From positions 30,762,336 through 30,826,335 of the forward strand of contig CM048849.1 of NCBI GenBank assembly GCA_026545225.1: a stretch of DNA of 64,000 nucleotides, read 5' to 3'. The notes below the pieces were generated by a model. It was given only the letters and a program-made list of their open reading frames with translations. It was not told where the DNA came from and did no database searches. The translations under genes and the position numbers were made by a program. The first letter of the stretch is position 1, and each line of letters opens with the position of its first letter. This document shows, one piece after another, positions 26,332-34,480 of this stretch. This stretch comes from Cornus controversa (lineage: Eukaryota; Streptophyta; Magnoliopsida; Cornales; Cornaceae).

Positions 26332-29300
26332 CTTAGCAAATAACTCCCACAATGCTCTTGGGGAAACTTGAACCCTCTACCTTTTGCTTTGAGATGAGAG
26401 GAGATATTATTAGGCCACAGACCTTACTGGTGATTTAGTGAGAGTTGAGTGATGCAATATTTCATCAAAACTGTCTTCACTTTTGACTTATCTAGTATCT
26501 AGTTTGATGAGGGGCTATTGTTAGTAGGGCATGATGGAAAATTAATCTTGTTGTGTTCACTACATGTGTATATTTGTTTTCCTTGGTATAGGTTTGTATA
26601 CATTTGAAATAAATGAATTTTTGCATGCATCGTGAACCTAGTCTAGTTATATTTTTGTGTATGCATCATGGCTTTTGGCACCTTGTGACTGAAGCCATAT
26701 GGAATATCTTAGTCCCTCATCACGATTGCTTGTGTTTGGCACCTTGCTTTTTGTATGACTAGTTTGATTCCTCATATTCTTGTTGGGACAAACCTTTGCC
26801 CTCAGTTCCTGTTAGGTTTATGAGTCCTGTGTTGGCAAATTCTTACGCAAAACATGGGTTTTAATGAGATCGTAGAGAGACTATACTTGACCTACTTGTC
26901 AAAAAAAAAGAGGCTATACTTGACCTAGATTTGATCTATAATTGGCTTAAAACTTGCGTTACTTTTAAGGTTTTCAATTAAAGATTTTTGAAAAATTTTC
27001 GAAATTGGGATTTTTTGGAAAACAATATCCATTAATCGGTAGGTCGATGGATCGAGGGAACACCATTGTGCCTTGGTTCATATGTGGATCGATTGACATG
27101 TTCCCAGGAAAAATTCTTTTGAAAACCAGCATGCTTCGACCGATCGAAGCTATTGCAGTGGTTCTTGATTGAAGTCTCGGTTGATCAAACCTTATGGAAA
27201 TTTAATTTTGGAAACTCTCTCAAATCAGTCTTCTAATGTGATTTTACTTACCATACTATATGTGTCTCCTATATTGGCTATAAGTATGAAGTTATAGTTA
27301 GTCTAGGACATCTCTTGAAGTTATAGTTAGTCTAGGACATCTCTCAAGGGGCTTTGACTCTTTATATGTTATTGAGAGAATTTATACTTTTAGAGAGAAA
27401 GCTTGTATATTGCCAAATTATACGTGACTCAGAGAATTAAAGGAGAAGTGAAATGGACATTATAAGTTGTGGAGATCATAAGTTCATGGAGAAGCCAATT
27501 GCGTGACAAGGCTGAAGGATTGAGGATTCTTGCATAAGTTTGAGTTAGGAGGGACTTTGTGATTCTAGGGTTGTAAACTTCTTTCTCATATTGTATTTTT
27601 CATGGTTAGAGTTTCATGGTTTTTCCCTGTTTAGTGTTTTCACGTAAAAATCTGGTGTAACTATATATATTTTCTGTTTTATGTGTTTATTTGGATGCAG
27701 TTGATTTATGAAATCAAACTAATTAACTGAATATAAACAAGGATTAAAGGAAATTTAAAAAAGGATTGAATACACTGACCTCCCCTAAGATTTGACCCAA
27801 TTACACTCAGATGAAACTTTTCAAAAATCTTGCACTGACCTCCTCTCTAAGGTAACAAGCCTTACGGGCATCAACTTTTTGGGAGATTTTACCTTTATAC
27901 CCGAATATTTTAATGTTAAAAATATCAAAATATCCTCTATTGTGAAATGACCGCTTTGCCCACCTCTATCTTCTTCCCTCTTTCATTCTCTCTCTCCTCT
28001 GTCTGCTTTCTCTCCACCACCATCACCCGCCCCTCCTCTCTCTCTCTCTCTCCATCATTCTTTGTTCGAAAACCTGATGCTGACGGTGAGAATGACGGAT
28101 GATTAGGCATTGGCAGTGGAGAGTTCGACTGCAAAGGCAAAGGGGACAGTGAGGCTGTCCAACACATTCAACCCACTCCATACAATTTCTCTCTTTACAC
28201 TCTCTCTCTCTAGAAGAAAACAATCAACTCAGCCATTATCTTTGATGCCTGAAGTTCTAGTAGCCGGGTTCATGTCTTCTGCTTTGAACACTTGGATCTC
28301 TTTTCCATTGGCAAACATCTTGTATGTGTGTATATATACATGTATGTATATATTTCTTTCTCTGTTAGAAGATTTGGTCTCTTCTCTTCTCTCTTATTTC
28401 TGCATATTCATTCAAAGTTCACATGAACTCCCATAGTTTTCTCTGTTGTGGTAGAACATACTAGTGTTTTGTGTCCTTGCTAGGTAATTCAGTTCTTCCC
28501 TTCAATCTGGAATTTTTGAGATCTTTTAGTAGGAACCCCTTTTGAATTCAGAGGTTTCAAGTCCTGGATTTTTGCTATTTCTCGCTTTTGATTTTCAATT
28601 TAGAACTTGTTCATCAGAAGTACTCATTTAGAATTCAAAAAAAAAAAAAATGAGCTTTGATCTCGAAACAGAAGACTAGTAAGGTAGGATTTTTAGGAAT
28701 GGAAAAGGTCTCCGGTCTCTCTGGGGAAAATGAAGTGATGGAATTGCCTCCAACTTTCTATTCCACCCAACCATTGAAGAGCTTATAACTCACTACCTAT
28801 CCCCAAAGGTTCTCGATAGCTGCTTCTGTGCTGAGCATTTACACCACCAACCATGATTATTGAATGAAATTCAAGACAAACTTGATTCAAGATTAATTGA
28901 GGCTGCAAAAAAAATTTAATTGAAGAGTAGTTGATTTAATAATGCACATCTGTTGTTCGATGAAATGCTTCAGCAGAATGTTGTTATTTGGACCATCATG
29001 GACTTGTACAATAGTGTGTATATATATATAGACACACGTATATACTTGTATTCATTTAACTCTATATATCTTCATATGCCCCAATTATACACGTAGATAC
29101 ATGAGTGAATATATATATATGTGTGTGAGAAAAAATAAATCTAAATTTCATGGGAATTATGTCTGTGTATTCCCATATAAATATATGTATATCAAAACCT
29201 ATATATATATACACTCTAGATGAAAAAAATAGTTATATTTGGATTTGCATCTTAACCCTATGTATATAAACCCTAGATAAAAATCAAATAATTCTTCATA

Positions 29301-31089
29301 TTTGGATTTGGGTTAATTTTAATTCATTTATTTGACAAAATTACATTAATCAGCTAAGAGTATTTGGGTTATTTCATTTCATTTCTTCCAAGGGACATTT
29401 TGTCCAAAAAAAAGGTATTTTTGTAAATAAATGCCATTGTAATGGTTATTAAAGTTGTTTCACATGGAAGGAGGACATTTTGGTCAGATCACGTAATTTT
29501 TTGGACGGAGTGAGTATTAGTAACAAGTGTGCAAATGTCAAAGGAGGTCTGTGGTTTCCAAATAATGTCCATAAGACCTATTCGATCCCCCTTTCAAGGT
29601 TTAATTCACATTGTGTACTCTAAACTTTTGAAGTCTTGGGTAACGGTCCGATCCCTCAGTCCCTTTACCATCAGCCCCTCATACTCAACTGAAAATTTCA
29701 AGATGTTGGGAGCATTTAAAAAGCTTTCTTGGCTTCCATCGATCCATATGGCAACATTTTGAGGGTTCCATATCTGGGTGTAAACAGTATGTATTTTAGG
29801 ATTAGGTAGAAATTGGGTGAGAGTTGGGAGAGAGGGTTGGGGGCCTTGGGGCAGTATCCCATCAAGACTGTTGCTTTTTGGCCTATCTAATATCCAGTTT
29901 GATGAGGGGCTGTTGTCAGTAGGGCATGTTGACAACTAATCTTATTGTGTCATGTATTCTGTTTCGATCTACACATGTATGTTTGTTTTCCTTGTTATAG
30001 GTTTGTACACTGGGATACTACATTCTACATGTAGAATAAATTAATTTGTGTATGCATCATGAATCTAGTCCAGCCAGATTTTTGTTGATATGATTTCATG
30101 ATCTTGTAGGCACCTTTTAATTGCTTTTGGCGGACTTGCTGGGTTAGAAGAGAGTATTGAGGAAGACAATCACTTAAAGGTATTGTACTATAGTATGGAA
30201 GTGAGTTTAGCTTCTTTTTTTTTTACTCTCTCTCTCTCTCAAGTTAATCGAGGATTCATCTAGTTACAGCCTTAGTAACTTTGCAGTTCAGGACTTCTGG
30301 ACATCTTTAATGTTAGTGGGTTTAACTGTAGCCTCAATTTCTCACTGGCTAAGTAATGTCACCTAACCAAGAGAGGAGGAATTTCCTTTCATGGCAAGAC
30401 TGAAAATGAAAATTAAGAAAGCAGCAAGAACAAGGAAGAATTAAGAAGCAAACACTCATTGCTACAAGTTTATATCCCAAAACTGGAATAACAGTGATAA
30501 TCTCAAACCTTACTTAACCATGACTTGTTGAGTTTTCCTAACTAGAATACACTTAATCCTAGCTATCTAGCCACTACGAGTCAATCTTGATCATTATTGG
30601 CCTTATTATTAAAAATAAAGTCGAATTAAAATGAAGTTACTGAAACTGGAAATTGCAGACACAAGGGACTTCCCTTATCTGGTCCTTCTCTCGCTCCTAG
30701 CCTTCCTACGGTATTTCCAAATGCTGCATTGAACTTGTATCCTTGCACAGCTGCATCACTAGACTTGCAAGGGGAAAATATAAAAAAATAAAATCGAAAA
30801 CAGTTGTTTTAGATTGTGTTTTCTTTTATTATTATTATTTTTCAGGGGAAAAATGCGCGTGAGGTATTCAATTCATACTTGAACACATGTCCTCATCAAG
30901 GAAGCAGAACAATTCGAACAGAGGTACTCTTGTTTATCTCTCTTTTCAATTTACCATAAACTGAATTTTTAATAAATCATGTGGTCACTGCTATATGTGC
31001 ATTTTTGCAAACAGGAAGCTATCTTTATATCGCTTCAGTATTTTCAAGAACCAATCAAACGTGCATTGCAGAGATTTGAACATTTATAG
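827..31089 (+). CDS. SPOUT-domain RNA methyltransferase, C9orf114/SPOUT1 family (11 exons, 367 aa)
   Basis: Exons: 827-1072, 1386-1433, 1718-1894, 1998-2064, 7771-7835, 9410-9488, 13488-13606, 13719-13798, 30110-30179, 30846-30923, 31015-31089 (TAG). All introns are GT..AG and the phases join into one open frame of 367 residues, close to the usual size of the family. Residues 1-58 are rich in Lys/Arg/Glu, with a nuclear-localisation-like block [13 protein letters not shown] (residues 36-48). The SPOUT/TrmD-like methyltransferase domain starts at [16 protein letters not shown] (from residue 60). Family signatures are [12 protein letters not shown] (269-280), AFGGLAGLE (299-307) and the C-terminal knot segment [15 protein letters not shown] (331-345), expected to bind S-adenosylmethionine. 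The family is linked to nuclear/nucleolar RNA and, in animals, to mitosis; the substrate in plants is inferred, not shown here. ATG 827 is chosen because the upstream in-frame ATG at 764 adds unrelated leader sequence. Introns 4, 5, 6 and 8 (5.7, 1.6, 4.0 and 16.3 kb) are filled with transposons. No break is seen in the coding sequence, so the gene looks functional. Confidence 0.93.
2255..2850. mobile_element. Solo LTR with 5-bp target duplication ATTAA
   Basis: The 596-bp block starts TGTTGAG and ends CTAACA, so it has imperfect TG..CA inverted ends. It is flanked by ATTAA at 2250-2254 and 2851-2855. It contains an ACGTGGTTCGGC..CTACGTCCACGG stretch that I recall from plant LTR or TRIM repeats. 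No internal domain or second LTR is adjacent, so it is most simply a solo LTR in intron 4 of the methyltransferase gene. Family and orientation are unknown. Confidence 0.7.
3320..5110 (+). mobile_element. L1-type LINE 3' relic (RNase H region), split by a hAT MITE
   Basis: Translated pieces read [15 protein letters not shown] and [15 protein letters not shown], typical of the C-terminal RNase H region of plant L1 LINE open reading frames. The + strand similarity runs to about 3901 and resumes at 4972-5090, then gives way to an A-rich tail near 5100. The frame is broken by stops and shifts. Positions 3902-4971 are a later insertion plus its target duplication. Confidence 0.7.
3902..4963. mobile_element. 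Non-autonomous hAT element with 8-bp TSD GTTATTAG
   Basis: Imperfect terminal inverted repeats are TAGGGGTGCACA at the left and TGTGCACTCCAA at the right. GTTATTAG is duplicated at 3894-3901 and 4964-4971. Subterminal regions carry many GGTTC/GAACC motifs in both orientations, usual for hAT MITEs. The interior (about 4090-4800) has no transposase similarity; it holds GAGA-rich and TA-rich tracts. It is inserted into a LINE relic inside intron 4. Confidence 0.85.
5495..7005 (-). mobile_element. RTE-type LINE, 5'-truncated and decayed
   Basis: On the - strand, reverse-transcriptase pieces are readable: [11 protein letters not shown] near 6970, [10 protein letters not shown] near 6800, [14 protein letters not shown] near 6220, and from 6120 to 5839 a stretch with [16 protein letters not shown] and SAEEMRMLR. 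These match the C-terminal half of plant RTE LINE polyproteins. The 3' end near 5495-5550 has the AGGTGGGGTCGGCTACATGAA motif (in + orientation) and a short TTG/TCG-type tail, normal for RTE. Stops and frameshifts make it inactive. About 240 bp (6266-6506) looks like a later insertion. Confidence 0.8.
6266..6506. repeat. Pair of ~60-bp direct repeats interrupting the RTE LINE
   Basis: The sequence TCTAAAAGCTTAA..CTATTAG followed by AGGGTGTAATTTTA and TATTTAAATCCTTCAACA occurs at about 6269-6330 and again at 6447-6505. About 115 bp lie between. The block sits in the middle of RTE coding similarity, so it is a small insertion with direct-repeat ends. I could not assign a class. Confidence 0.5.
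7480..7680. repeat. Two-copy tandem repeat, period about 105 bp, in intron 4
   Basis: GCTATTG..TTTTTCTCCT..GATG.GGCTTATCATAGT followed by ATAGATGTTTGGATGG is repeated nearly intact at about 7480-7580 and 7585-7680. It lies about 90 bp before exon 5. No function is evident. Confidence 0.6.
8095..8575 (+). mobile_element. L1-type LINE 3' end (zf-RVT region) in intron 5
   Basis: The + strand translation contains [20 protein letters not shown] and, further on, [19 protein letters not shown]. This is the zinc-finger-like region at the end of plant L1 ORF2. The piece ends in an A-rich tail near 8563-8575. It is a short, 5'-truncated and mutated relic. Confidence 0.8.
9560..10036. other. Intron 6 sequence, nothing recognised
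   Basis: Unique-looking AT-rich intron sequence. No protein similarity, clear inverted repeat or target duplication was seen. Confidence 0.4.
10037..11341. mobile_element. Possible older hAT-like element hosting a younger one
   Basis: The left side starts TAGGGATAGCAATGGGGTGGG, a typical hAT-MITE terminal motif. The right side near 11310-11341 reads GGGTCGGGGTGGGGCC then a weakly matching TCCTA end. GC-rich CCCCGCC/GGGGTGGG tracts fit subterminal regions. I do not see a clean 8-bp duplication, so the limits are uncertain. A well-defined hAT MITE (10530-11030) lies inside. Confidence 0.4.
10530..11030. mobile_element. hAT-type MITE, 501 bp, near-perfect 18-bp TIRs
   Basis: TIRs are TAGGGCTGCAAATGAACC at the left and GGTTCATTTGCAACCCTA at the right, 17 of 18 matching as inverted repeats. 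The flanks are CAAAGGAG and TAAAGGAG (7 of 8 identical), fitting an 8-bp target duplication. The interior has GAGCTCG/AGCTCGG-type repeats and no coding capacity. It lies in intron 6 within the possible older element. Confidence 0.85.
11342..12557. other. Intron 6 sequence, unclassified repeats likely
   Basis: A segment around 11730-11945 (ACGGTGTAACAGATGCGGGG onwards) has a higher GC content than its surroundings and looks repeat-like, but I cannot class it. A GT/GA microsatellite lies at about 12518-12553. No gene is seen. Confidence 0.35.
12558..12849. repeat. Two-copy tandem repeat, period 147 bp
   Basis: AATTGACTATC.TAAAGAAGA..AAGATGTTTG and later CCTAGCCCATTGATGGT..GA and GGTC.TATCTTATTTT.AGTAAA are found at 12558-12703 and again at 12705-12849. 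The copies differ by scattered substitutions, so the duplication is not recent. Confidence 0.7.
12925..13085 (+). mobile_element. L1-type LINE 3' tail in intron 6
   Basis: The segment resembles the last part of the L1 relic at 8095-8575, including TTTGTGGATAG..TGA, a GCACTCCCCCCTTGAGCGCC-like block and a terminal A-run at 13074-13084. It is a short 5'-truncated copy on the same strand. Confidence 0.65.
13895..14000 (-). mobile_element. Possible tRNA-derived SINE fragment in intron 8
   Basis: On the - strand the segment reads TTAGTTTGAGTGGTATC, then about 35 nt, then GTTTCAAGTCCC, resembling A-box and B-box promoter motifs of tRNA-derived SINEs. No clear 3' tail or target duplication was found. 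Confidence 0.35.
14400..14751 (-). repeat. Left part of an unclassified dispersed repeat (inverted copy), broken by a gypsy insertion
   Basis: This is similar, in reverse orientation, to about 25950-26290. Shared pieces include TTGCCATATGGATCAATGG, AAGAAAGAATTCT and ATTCCATATAGCTTCGGTTACA-like text. The same repeat continues at 20700-20975, so 14752-20699 was inserted into it. The repeat family has no recognisable coding sequence. Confidence 0.65.
14752..17842 (-). mobile_element. Long gypsy (chromovirus-type) LTR, inverted relative to the adjacent pol fragment
   Basis: The left end on the + strand is TGTCGCGCCCCAAACC. Reading the - strand gives a TATA-like TTTATATATG near 17780, a CT-rich leader around 17380-17400 and an end at 14752. 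About 3.1 kb is within the range of long chromovirus LTRs. Positions 16965-17530 match 19605-19965 plus 20520-20699 as an inverted repeat, so two copies of this LTR face opposite ways. No intact partner LTR remains. The right limit is approximate, set where gypsy coding similarity begins. Confidence 0.65.
17843..19615 (+). pseudogene. Ty3/gypsy pol fragment (integrase), broken and interrupted
   Basis: The + strand reads [20 protein letters not shown] before 18026 (integrase zinc-binding region). After 18907 come [20 protein letters not shown] and, near 19412-19500, [15 protein letters not shown] (integrase core and C-terminal side). Many stops and shifts disable it. A hAT element at 18027-18899 splits it. 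The coding similarity stops near 19605-19615, where it joins LTR sequence over a shared ATACACAAAAAG. No gag, protease or reverse transcriptase is seen. Confidence 0.75.
18027..18899. mobile_element. hAT-type MITE, 873 bp, TSD GGTATACC
   Basis: Ends are CAGTGTTATCAAAGGC and, inverted at the right, CAGTGTTGTTAAAGGC (14 of 16 matching). GGTATACC is present at 18019-18026 and 18900-18907. Subterminal regions are full of AGGCGC/GCGCCT motifs. The interior is A/GA-rich without coding similarity. It interrupts the gypsy integrase fragment. Confidence 0.87.
19605..20699 (+). mobile_element. Truncated second gypsy LTR, inverted copy of 16965-17530
   Basis: 19605-19967 and 20512-20699 match the reverse complement of 16965-17530 with many identical stretches, for example GAAGACCTTCAAGGGAGATT and GAAATGGTGATTGTGCTGAA. 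A hAT MITE (19968-20511) separates the two pieces. The right end at 20699 abuts the dispersed repeat that also flanks 14751, so this LTR lost its distal end and a few tens of bases of the host repeat. Confidence 0.75.
19968..20511. mobile_element. hAT-type MITE, 544 bp, TSD CTTACCAT, with GTGTCC array
   Basis: Ends are CTAGGAAGCATGGACAC and, inverted at the right, CTAGAAAGCACGGACAC (15 of 17). CTTACCAT is duplicated at 19960-19967 and 20512-20519. The left arm of the gypsy inverted repeat keeps the uninterrupted site near 17147-17160 (on the other strand), which confirms the insertion. Subterminal repeats of GGACACGG/AGTGTCCG are dense at both ends, especially 20328-20480. Confidence 0.9.
20700..20975 (-). 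repeat. Right part of the dispersed repeat split by the gypsy insertion
   Basis: Similar in reverse orientation to about 25660-25900: shared GAGAAACCCTAAGAAGTTGGATG-like text (differences present), CCAAGATTGAG.AAACAACTTCAGCAC and GTCAAGCAACTAAAATTGG. Together with 14400-14751 it brackets the gypsy element. Confidence 0.7.
20976..21568. other. Intron 8 sequence, AT-rich, nothing recognised
   Basis: The stretch contains TA microsatellites near 21295-21310 and no protein similarity or clear transposon end before the Mutator-like element. Confidence 0.4.
21578..22402. mobile_element. Mutator-like MITE, 825 bp, ~200-bp TIRs, 9-bp TSD
   Basis: TIRs start GGACAAATTACTCTGACC and, at the other end, GGGCAAATTACTCTGACC, and stay similar for about 200 bp (to TTGCATAGTTTATTAATTAA / TTAATAAACTGTGCAA). 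TATAATTTA is duplicated at 21569-21577 and 22403-22411. A 9-bp duplication with long TIRs is the Mutator pattern. The interior has GGTGGGATGAGGGGTTTTGG twice and no transposase. Confidence 0.9.
22412..25330. other. Intron 8 sequence without recognised features
   Basis: No protein similarity was recognised on either strand. 24200-24800 is rich in CA/CAT/TCA triplets and gives long but low-complexity open frames in several directions, so they do not look like genes. The CA/CT-rich text could be the inside of an old MITE or MULE, but I found no matching ends. Confidence 0.4.
25332..25975 (+). repeat. Two-copy tandem duplication, period about 329 bp
   Basis: ATTGAAAC.TGTT.AAGTA.ATTA starts units at about 25336 and 25665. 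Both carry CTTAACTCTAATAAG, TTTAGGTGCTGAAGTT, CAACCTCTCTTCTCTTT-like and GGTGCCTTCCTTTATCATT. The units differ by many substitutions. They belong to the dispersed repeat also found, inverted, at 20700-20975. Confidence 0.75.
26288..26328. repeat. (TA)n microsatellite
   Basis: About 20 uninterrupted TA units inside the dispersed repeat; absent from the copy at 29646-30085. Confidence 0.95.
26335..26425 (-). mobile_element. Possible tRNA-derived SINE fragment
   Basis: On the - strand GTGGCCTAATAATATCTCC is followed about 25 nt later by GAGGGTTCAAGTTTCCC, resembling A and B boxes of tRNA-derived SINEs. It lies within the segment missing from the related copy at 29646-30085. No target duplication was defined. 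Confidence 0.35.
26920..27720 (+). mobile_element. Probable copia-type LTR fragment
   Basis: Near the 3' end, GTGTTTTCACGTAAAAATCTGGTGT followed by a TTTCTG..TTTAT stretch resembles the R-U5 region of long plant copia LTRs, and the middle has the CGATCGA/TGATCAA-type text often seen in them. A 23-nt piece with AGTTATAGTTAGTCTAGGACATC is tandemly repeated at about 27292 and 27320. No internal region or primer-binding site was found next to it. Limits are approximate. Confidence 0.4.
27767..29560. mobile_element. Possible degenerate Mutator-like element
   Basis: The left end, GAATACACTGACCTCCCC.., and the right end, GTCAAAGGAGGTCTGTGGTTTCC, match as an imperfect inverted repeat resembling the other Mutator-like MITE here. 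The interior has CT-rich tracts (27960-28060), TA-rich tracts and a low-complexity frame at 28110-28436. No convincing 9-bp duplication was seen. Confidence 0.4.
29646..30085 (+). repeat. Dispersed repeat copy ending 24 nt before exon 9
   Basis: Second + strand copy of the repeat at 26112-26665. Similarity runs to about 30085; exon 9 begins at 30110. The 3' end of the 16-kb intron, including its likely branch-point region, therefore lies in or next to repeated sequence. Confidence 0.7.
30190..30840. other. Intron 9, no element defined
   Basis: Contains a CT microsatellite (30228-30241). The block about 30380-30780 has repeat-like text, but no ends or coding similarity could be defined. Confidence 0.35.
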
Positions 31090-33335
31090 TTAGCAGCATG
31101 AAGCCATCAACACAGCGAATCATTGAGAACTTGAGCGATCCAAAAGCTAGTTTCTGACACCAAAGAGAGATCATGTATTATATACAAGCAGAGGATTGTC
31201 TAGGATAAGGGTTCGGAAGGTTGGTTAACTTTGCTGTTGAGATAGAGCCTGTGTCGCATCTATAATTCTAATTCGTACTAGCTCTAAATGTGCAAGTGTT
31301 GTAATAGACGTTTTGTTTCAGAAAGATCTGCCAATTTAAGGTTCAAATGCTGTTTACTCTAGGTTTGATTCAAATTTTTTTTTTATCAAATTAGTGATGT
31401 TGTAGTACCAAAGGTTGTAACATGTTAGTATTTTCTCTATCTTTGGAAGTGGAAGTGGAAGTGGAAGGTTGATGATTCAAGTTCCCATAGGACTGTGGTC
31501 TGAGAGTAGGAGTGTAACTCAATTAGTTGTTAGATAATATTTGTATGCTGTCAAATTTGTTCCCAAGTTATGTTGTATATTAGGGTGTGTGAATAAAATG
31601 TAACTTGAGTCTTGTGGGTCATATTCAGTCACTTGGTCTGAAGATAAAGCTCAAAGTGAAAATTTGAAGAATGGAGATAGAAGCTACATCGGAACATCTC
31701 AACAATGTGAGAATATGTTTCGAAAACTTGGAAATGGCATTCAATGGGCCTTGTATTTCATCAAAAATTAATCTCTTTCTGGGGTCATCACTCATTCTAT
31801 ACTTGGAGTTTTGTTATGATATTTAGATGGTCGGAAAGTAGATTTGATAAGCTTTCCATTGATGTATTATACATCCAATTTTGAGTTCGTTTGACCACTC
31901 ATTGAAGGTCGGAAAGTTAGATTTTGTGCAGAGTCTATGGAAATATTTTAAAGTGAAATTGCACCTGTGGAGCTTAGTCTAGAATGGACCTGTACCGGTC
32001 CAACTTTTTCCAAAGTAGGTTTGACACATTTCTTGCGCAATTTAAGTCTGAACTGAAAGTGAATTCAACCAAAACACGTTCAAAACTTGCCTAATTGAAT
32101 TGTAATTATTCTAGGACTTCTAAAACGTAAGGGGTTTATGGTTTATTTATAATAGAAACAACACACATAAAGAGTAGAGAAGATAAATTTTGGAAAATTC
32201 TTTGTTTTGTTCATTGATATTTTAGAATTTTCTCATCACATTGTTAGGATTTGATTAGAGATCATTCATGCAACTTTGTGATTTATATGAGAGAACGAAG
32301 TTTCATAGATTTCAACATATCAATTGTAAATCAAGCAATTCTTTGCACGTACTTGTGAAAGACAAAAGACGCTTGATCACTATGAGAAGCAAATCATTGT
32401 GAAGTGATTACATTGACGTTGATATGTGTTACTAGTGATTCTAAAAACATTGGAGTTTTAAGATACCAAGCGTCAAAGCTAAATTAACGGTAGGTGATTC
32501 TAAATGCATTGGAATCGATGACTCATGGAGAACAGTTCCCTAGGCATTGAAACATGTACTCTTTTTCAGGACTAGTCGCTTGTTTTGCCTGAGACAAAAG
32601 TACATTATTTTTTCTTGCTAAAGTTTTTCACTTGAAAATTTTGGTGTTTGTCTATTCTATTGTTTTTGCATTAACCTAGCCAAAAACAGCGTCTAGACCC
32701 AAGGCTTGGATGGATTGTGGGTGTGCCACAATCCACAAAGGATCTTAGTGTGAAAGGGTGTGTGTAGCCAAACTGTATGCCAAACAGCCAAAGAGATGCC
32801 AGTTATAAATGATTAGGCAATTGTGAAAATGTTGGGATTTTCCTTTTCGCGAAGTTCTTTAATGCCTCGGTGATTCAAGGACTTTAAGAATGTCAAGCAC
32901 AACCAAAATAGATTACTAAGTACTTGTGAATGCAATCAAAACTCCATTGATTACAAAATAAAAATGAGTCAAACACGAGATATTAGTCAATGATTACAAG
33001 AAATGAAACCCTTGAGACTTTAATAAAGAAACAAAGGGGAGTTGGTAACAAGTTAAACAACTAAGATTAACAACTACTAGGCTAGGCTAGGCTAAGCTAA
33101 ACTATAAGTTATACTAGGTTAGAATAAACTAATGTTGTTGTGTTGGTCGGGGACCTTTACTCTTCTACAACACTGCTAATTGTAGACATCCCATCTTGTC
33201 CCTCCTACATTCCTGGAAGGTTTATAGAGTAATTAGACAGGAGATCCTAATCTCCTATCTCTAACAACCATCATTCAAGGAAATATGATCGTTGGATCGC
33301 AAATTCGATTTCATCATCACATCCGTAATGTCCCA
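31090..33335. other. Methyltransferase 3' UTR and intergenic region
   Basis: The 3' UTR follows the TAG at 31087-31089. A canonical AATAAA occurs at about 31591; whether it is used is unknown. From about 31600 the sequence is AT-rich, probably old transposon debris (a short AGGCT repeat at 33077-33100), without a recognised gene. Confidence 0.45.
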
Positions 33336-33339
33336 AAAC

Positions 33340-33984
33340 ACCCTACCAAATGACACCAACAGAATTAAAAGAATTAAAGGATCAATTGCAAGAGTTGCTA
33401 GATAAAAGATTTGTATGTCCTAGTACTTCACCTTTGGGGAGCTCCAGTCCTCTTTGCTAAGAAGAAGGACGGGTCCTTGTGACTTTATATCGATTACTGA
33501 AAATTGAATCGAGGTACAATCAAGAATAAGTATCATTTACTAAGGATTAATGATTTATTTGATCAATTAAAGGGTTTGAGATGTTTCTCAAAGATCAACT
33601 TGAGAACGGACTACTACTAGTTAAGGGTCAGGGATGAGGATTTTCAGAAGATGTTTTTCGTACCCAATATGGACACTACGAGTTCTTCGTAATGCCGTTT
33701 GGTTTGACGAATGCACCAGTAGTTTTTATAGACTTGATGAATCCGGTGTTCAGTCCTTACCTAGACAAGTTTGTGGTAGTGTTCATTGATGACATCCTAG
33801 TGTACTCATCTTCACAGGGGGAGCATGAGGGTCACTTGAGGATTGTGTTACAACTCCTAATGAAGAACCAATTGTATGCTAAATATGAAAAATATGAGTT
33901 TTGGCTAGCAGAGATAAAGTTCCTTGTGCATGTATGTCAGAAAGAGGAATGTGTTCGAAATTTGAAATTTATTGGGGTTAGCCA
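33340..33984 (+). pseudogene. Ty3/gypsy reverse transcriptase fragment
   Basis: The + strand reads [19 protein letters not shown], then LFAKKKDGS, then from 33692 [16 protein letters not shown] and [12 protein letters not shown] with the FIDD catalytic box. Stops and frameshifts occur before 33692. Similarity ends near 33950, and an LTR-like sequence begins at 33985, so RNase H, integrase and the rest are missing. Confidence 0.85.
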
Positions 33985-34426
33985 TGTAAGGACCGTGACC
34001 ATTTTTGGTCGATTTTCCTTTATTTTCACTTATCGCCATTTAAATGCTTTAAATAATTATATATGTATTTTTAAATGTTGAATACATGTTCAAGGACTTG
34101 TATAAATGTTCGGAGAAGTTTTTCGAGCATCTGACAAACGTTGACTTTTTCGAGTCGGGTTGACCTGGATCACGGGCCGGTTCCGTGGGCCCAGAAGATC
34201 TGAAAGTGTCAGAATGACACCAAATTCGGAGGGTAGCTTAAATAAAATATTTGACGTGATACGGAGTTGATTTCGTGTCAATTGGAGTTATCAAAATTTA
34301 AAAACCGAGTCCGAGAAGGTTTAGTGAAAAGGTAATGCATTTTTGTAAATAGATGAGGTAAGTCTATAAGTAGGAAGAAAATAATATAGAATTCTCATTC
34401 TCTCATTCTTGCATAAGCAATGAGAG

Positions 34427-34480
<54 letters not shown>

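Larger units (their letters stand above)
25976..26665 (+). repeat. Dispersed repeat, copy similar to 29646-30085
   Basis: It shares CCATTGATCCATATGGCAACAT, GTATTT.AGGATTAGGTAGA, AGTTTGATGAGGGGCT.TTGT and ATAGGTTTGTA.AC with 29646-30085, and its left part matches 14400-14751 inverted. A short internal repeat (CATGGCTTTTGGCA.CTTGTGA) recurs at 26669. No coding similarity was recognised. Confidence 0.7.

Noticed and set aside
28110..28436. 108-codon + strand frame
   Set aside because: Sits in CT/TA-rich interior of a possible MULE; no recognised domain.
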